A stretch of 7,538 nt of DNA. It comes from CAJBLF01 sp964495825. GTDB lineage: Bacteria; Patescibacteriota; Gracilibacteria; Absconditabacterales; Absconditicoccaceae. The translations under genes were made by a program, and so were the position numbers. The notes under the pieces are model-generated. The model worked only from the letters and a program-made list of their open reading frames with translations. It did not search any database and was not told the origin of the DNA. The stretch is from NCBI GenBank assembly GCA_964495825.1, contig CAZBWI010000061.1, forward strand, positions 1 to 7,538, read 5' to 3'. Of the stretch, positions 5,905 through 7,538 are shown piece by piece. Numbering within the stretch: the stretch's first letter is position 1; every line of letters begins with the position of its first letter.

Positions 5905-7326
5905 TTATCTTTTAGTTATTTCATACCCATCTTTGGTATCCTTGAGTTGGAATCATGCTGCTGTAATCTTATTCCTCAATTCATCAGCCAATGCGAAGTC
6001 CTTGTTTTTCTTAGCTTCACGTCTTTGATCTGCGAGTCTAGTTATTTCAGCAGGAATTTCTATTTTTTCTTCCTGGATTTCCTCAAAAAGTCAGAGTTTC
6101 AAAAACCTTTCTTCCAATCGAGTAATAATCGCATATATATTTTCACCTCACGAATGTAATGCTCATTGTATTACTGCAAGTAGTTTCGGTGTATTGAGAT
6201 CATCATAGATTGCAGCCAATGCTTCTTGGAATATTGGATCATTTTCAAATTCACTCTTTTCTTTTACTATTCTCTTGCCTTGGAGTTTCTTCATAAGCGA
6301 ATGTCTTCCATTTTTCGCCTGTTCTAAAAGTTCTAAGGTAAAGTCCTGGAAGTTGCGATAGTGCGCAAGCATAAAAAAATATCTCAAGTCCAATGGACTG
6401 AAACCTTTGGCAACTAAATCATCCACGGTAACTAATCATCCTTCGGACTTAGCAATCTTTTTTCCACCGAGATTCAAAAATTGATTATGCATCCAGTATT
6501 TCACTCGTAAACTAACCCCAAATCAGCATTCTGACTGTGCTATCTCATTGGTATGATGTACCGGAATATGATCTACACCTCCGGTATGGATATCAAATTG
6601 TTGTCAGAGATATTTGGATGACATCGCACTACATTCTATATGCCGTCATGGGAATCACTTCCCCCGAGGAGAATCCCGCTCCATCTGTCTCTTTTCCCCT
6701 TTCGGAGAAAATTTCCGCAATGCAAAATCAGTCTTATTCTTTTTTTGATCATTCTCTATCCTCGCTCCTTGATTCAATCATTCGATATCCAATTTTGCTA
6801 ATTTCCCATAGTCTTTTACCTTACTCGTATCCATATAGACGCCATCGTTTTCGATGATATAGGTAAATCATTTTTCCTCCAACATTTTAACTAATTGTAT
6901 TTGTTCAGGGATATGTTCTGTTGCCTTCGGAAAGACATCAAAGTCATCGATATTCAACATCTTCAAAAATTTTCTGAATCTCTCTTCATATTTTTTCGCC
7001 ACATCCCGAGCTGAGATTCATTCACGCTTGGATCATTTCTCCAACTTATCTTCACCTTCGTCCGCATCAGAAGTCAGATGTCCTACGTCCGTAATGTTGA
7101 CGACATATTTCACTGGATATCAGCAGATATTCTTCAATGTATTCCTCAGTATGTCAGCAAAAAAATATGCTCTCATGTTGCCGATATGTGGATCCCGATA
7201 GACTGTAGGTCAGCACGAATAGACGCCTACAAAATCCTTTTGGGGACCTTTATAATTCGGATCTTCCATCAATGGGACGAATTCCTCTTTTTGACGTGTG
7301 AGTGTATTGTAAATATATAATTTCAT
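5905..7326 (-). CDS. cysS: Cysteinyl-tRNA synthetase, read with UGA=Gly and CGG/CGA=Trp
   Basis: Charges tRNA-Cys with cysteine in the cytoplasm. The frame from the ATG at 7326 to the TAA at 5905-5907 encodes 473 residues, close to the family norm of about 460, and includes fifteen TGA-Gly codons. The N-terminus KLYIYNTLTRQKEEF is typical. C38 in SCGPTVY, HIGN (47-50) and C232 in HIECSAM are present, as are H257 and E261 in PVHHTNE, matching the zinc and catalytic layout of CysRS. The KMSKS loop is KIAKS (290-294). The C-terminal part contains RREAKKNKDFALADELR. Six CGG (W44, W107, W204, W217, W221, W228) and two CGA (W274, W403) occur. W204, W217, W221 and W228 give the family's DFALWK, EWDSPWG and GWHIECS. 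Read as arginine, all four near-invariant positions would be replaced. The arginines in HYR, TRQ and QRR use CGC, CGT or AGA. Confidence 0.97.
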
Positions 7327-7356
7327 TTGAAACAAACGAAAAATAAAGTCATTCCT

Positions 7357-7384
7357 AATGTAGCGAAGCAGACCAAAATTTCAA
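7357..7384 (-). promoter_or_regulatory. Candidate cysS promoter TTGAAA-16-TACATT
   Basis: On the minus strand TTGAAA (7384-7379) and TACATT (7362-7357) lie 16 bases apart. This would give a leader of about 24 bases before the cysS ATG, without a Shine-Dalgarno sequence. The -10 match is only four of six, so the call is weak. Confidence 0.25.
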
Positions 7385-7402
7385 ATCAAATACTAAAAAT
7401 AA

Positions 7403-7427
7403 AAATTTAAGTTCGAAATGCACAGGA
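7403..7427 (+). repeat. Possible left end of the IS30-family element
   Basis: About 45-65 bases before the transposase ATG lies AATTTAAGTTCGAAATGCAC, containing the palindrome TTCGAA. This is roughly where the left terminal repeat of an IS30-type element should be. The matching right end is outside the window, so the call rests on position only. Confidence 0.25.
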
Positions 7428-7468
7428 AGTAAATATAAGCAAAAGTATTTATTTCCGTGAGATGGAAA

Positions 7469-7538
7469 ATGGCGCATACACAGTTATCTAAAGAAGAAAG
7501 AGAACTTATAGCAATACATTACAGTCAATGATCGAGTT
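7469..7538 (+). CDS. IS30-family transposase, N-terminal fragment (cut by the window end)
   Basis: Only the first 23 codons are visible: MAHTQLSKEERELIAIHYSQ followed by G (from a TGA), S and S. The pattern H-T-Q-L-S-x-E-E-R-x-x-I resembles the start of IS30-family transposases, whose N-terminal helix-turn-helix binds the element ends. The in-frame TGA lies at a helix-turn glycine, so the element also uses the host code, suggesting residence or spread within this lineage. It is divergent from cysS, with 142 bases between the starts. Whether the copy is intact cannot be seen. Confidence 0.65.

Larger units (their letters stand above)
7327..7468. other. Intergenic region between cysS and the IS30-type transposase
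   Basis: These 142 bases contain the weak cysS promoter candidate, the possible element end near 7403-7427 and no ORF I can support. A small inverted repeat, TAAATA (7433-7438) and TATTTA (7447-7452), precedes the transposase start. If the element begins near 7400, its insertion point lies just upstream of the cysS promoter. Confidence 0.4.

Noticed and set aside
6643..6717. Degenerate CysRS with arginines at conserved positions
   Set aside because: The zinc ligands, HIGN and KIAKS loop are intact, and the same codon pattern appears in metG and the MFS gene. Codon reassignment explains all cases at once.
6537..6857. Plus-strand ORFs across cysS (also 5863-6159 and 7078-7320)
   Set aside because: They lie opposite the well-supported CysRS gene and their products resemble no family I know.

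Overview
The window comes from a very AT-rich bacterial genome with a non-standard genetic code. Read with the standard code, almost every gene breaks into pieces at TGA. Read with TGA as glycine, seven genes become continuous, with about 48 in-frame TGA codons by hand count, many at glycines conserved in well-known families. In addition, CGA and CGG fall where conserved tryptophans are expected: four CGG within 25 residues of CysRS, and CGA in the core MetRS motifs. CGT, CGC, AGA and AGG still encode arginine. This combination (UGA=Gly, CGA/CGG=Trp) is, as far as I recall, the code reported for Absconditabacterales (Candidatus Absconditabacteria, formerly SR1). UGA=Gly alone would be the Gracilibacteria/SR1 code, table 25. 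All protein readings below use only TAA and TAG as stops.

Plus strand, left part. A heptamer repeat (21-50) precedes a class I SAM-dependent methyltransferase (75-689) that lacks an ATG start. Next come an unrecognised small protein with a signal-peptide-like N-terminus (758-1252) and methionyl-tRNA synthetase metG (1339-2907). A clear rho-independent terminator (1298-1321) separates the last two.

Minus strand, right part, in transcription order. CysS (7326-5905) comes first, then a ferric-reductase/MsrQ-like membrane protein (5781-5113), an MFS transporter (5094-3880), and a DUF2892-type membrane protein with a long helical extracytoplasmic part (3857-2967). The last three are only 18 and 22 bases apart and could be one transcription unit; their shared function is not evident. 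metG and the DUF2892 gene converge. At the right edge an IS30-family transposase begins (7469 to beyond the window), divergent from cysS.

Regulation. No gene has a convincing Shine-Dalgarno sequence. Instead, several starts have a -10-like hexamer (TATACT, TTTACT, TTTAAT) exactly eight bases before the ATG, which predicts leaderless mRNAs. I see no tRNA, rRNA or CRISPR array. The most remarkable signal is the double codon reassignment, visible from the two synthetase genes alone.
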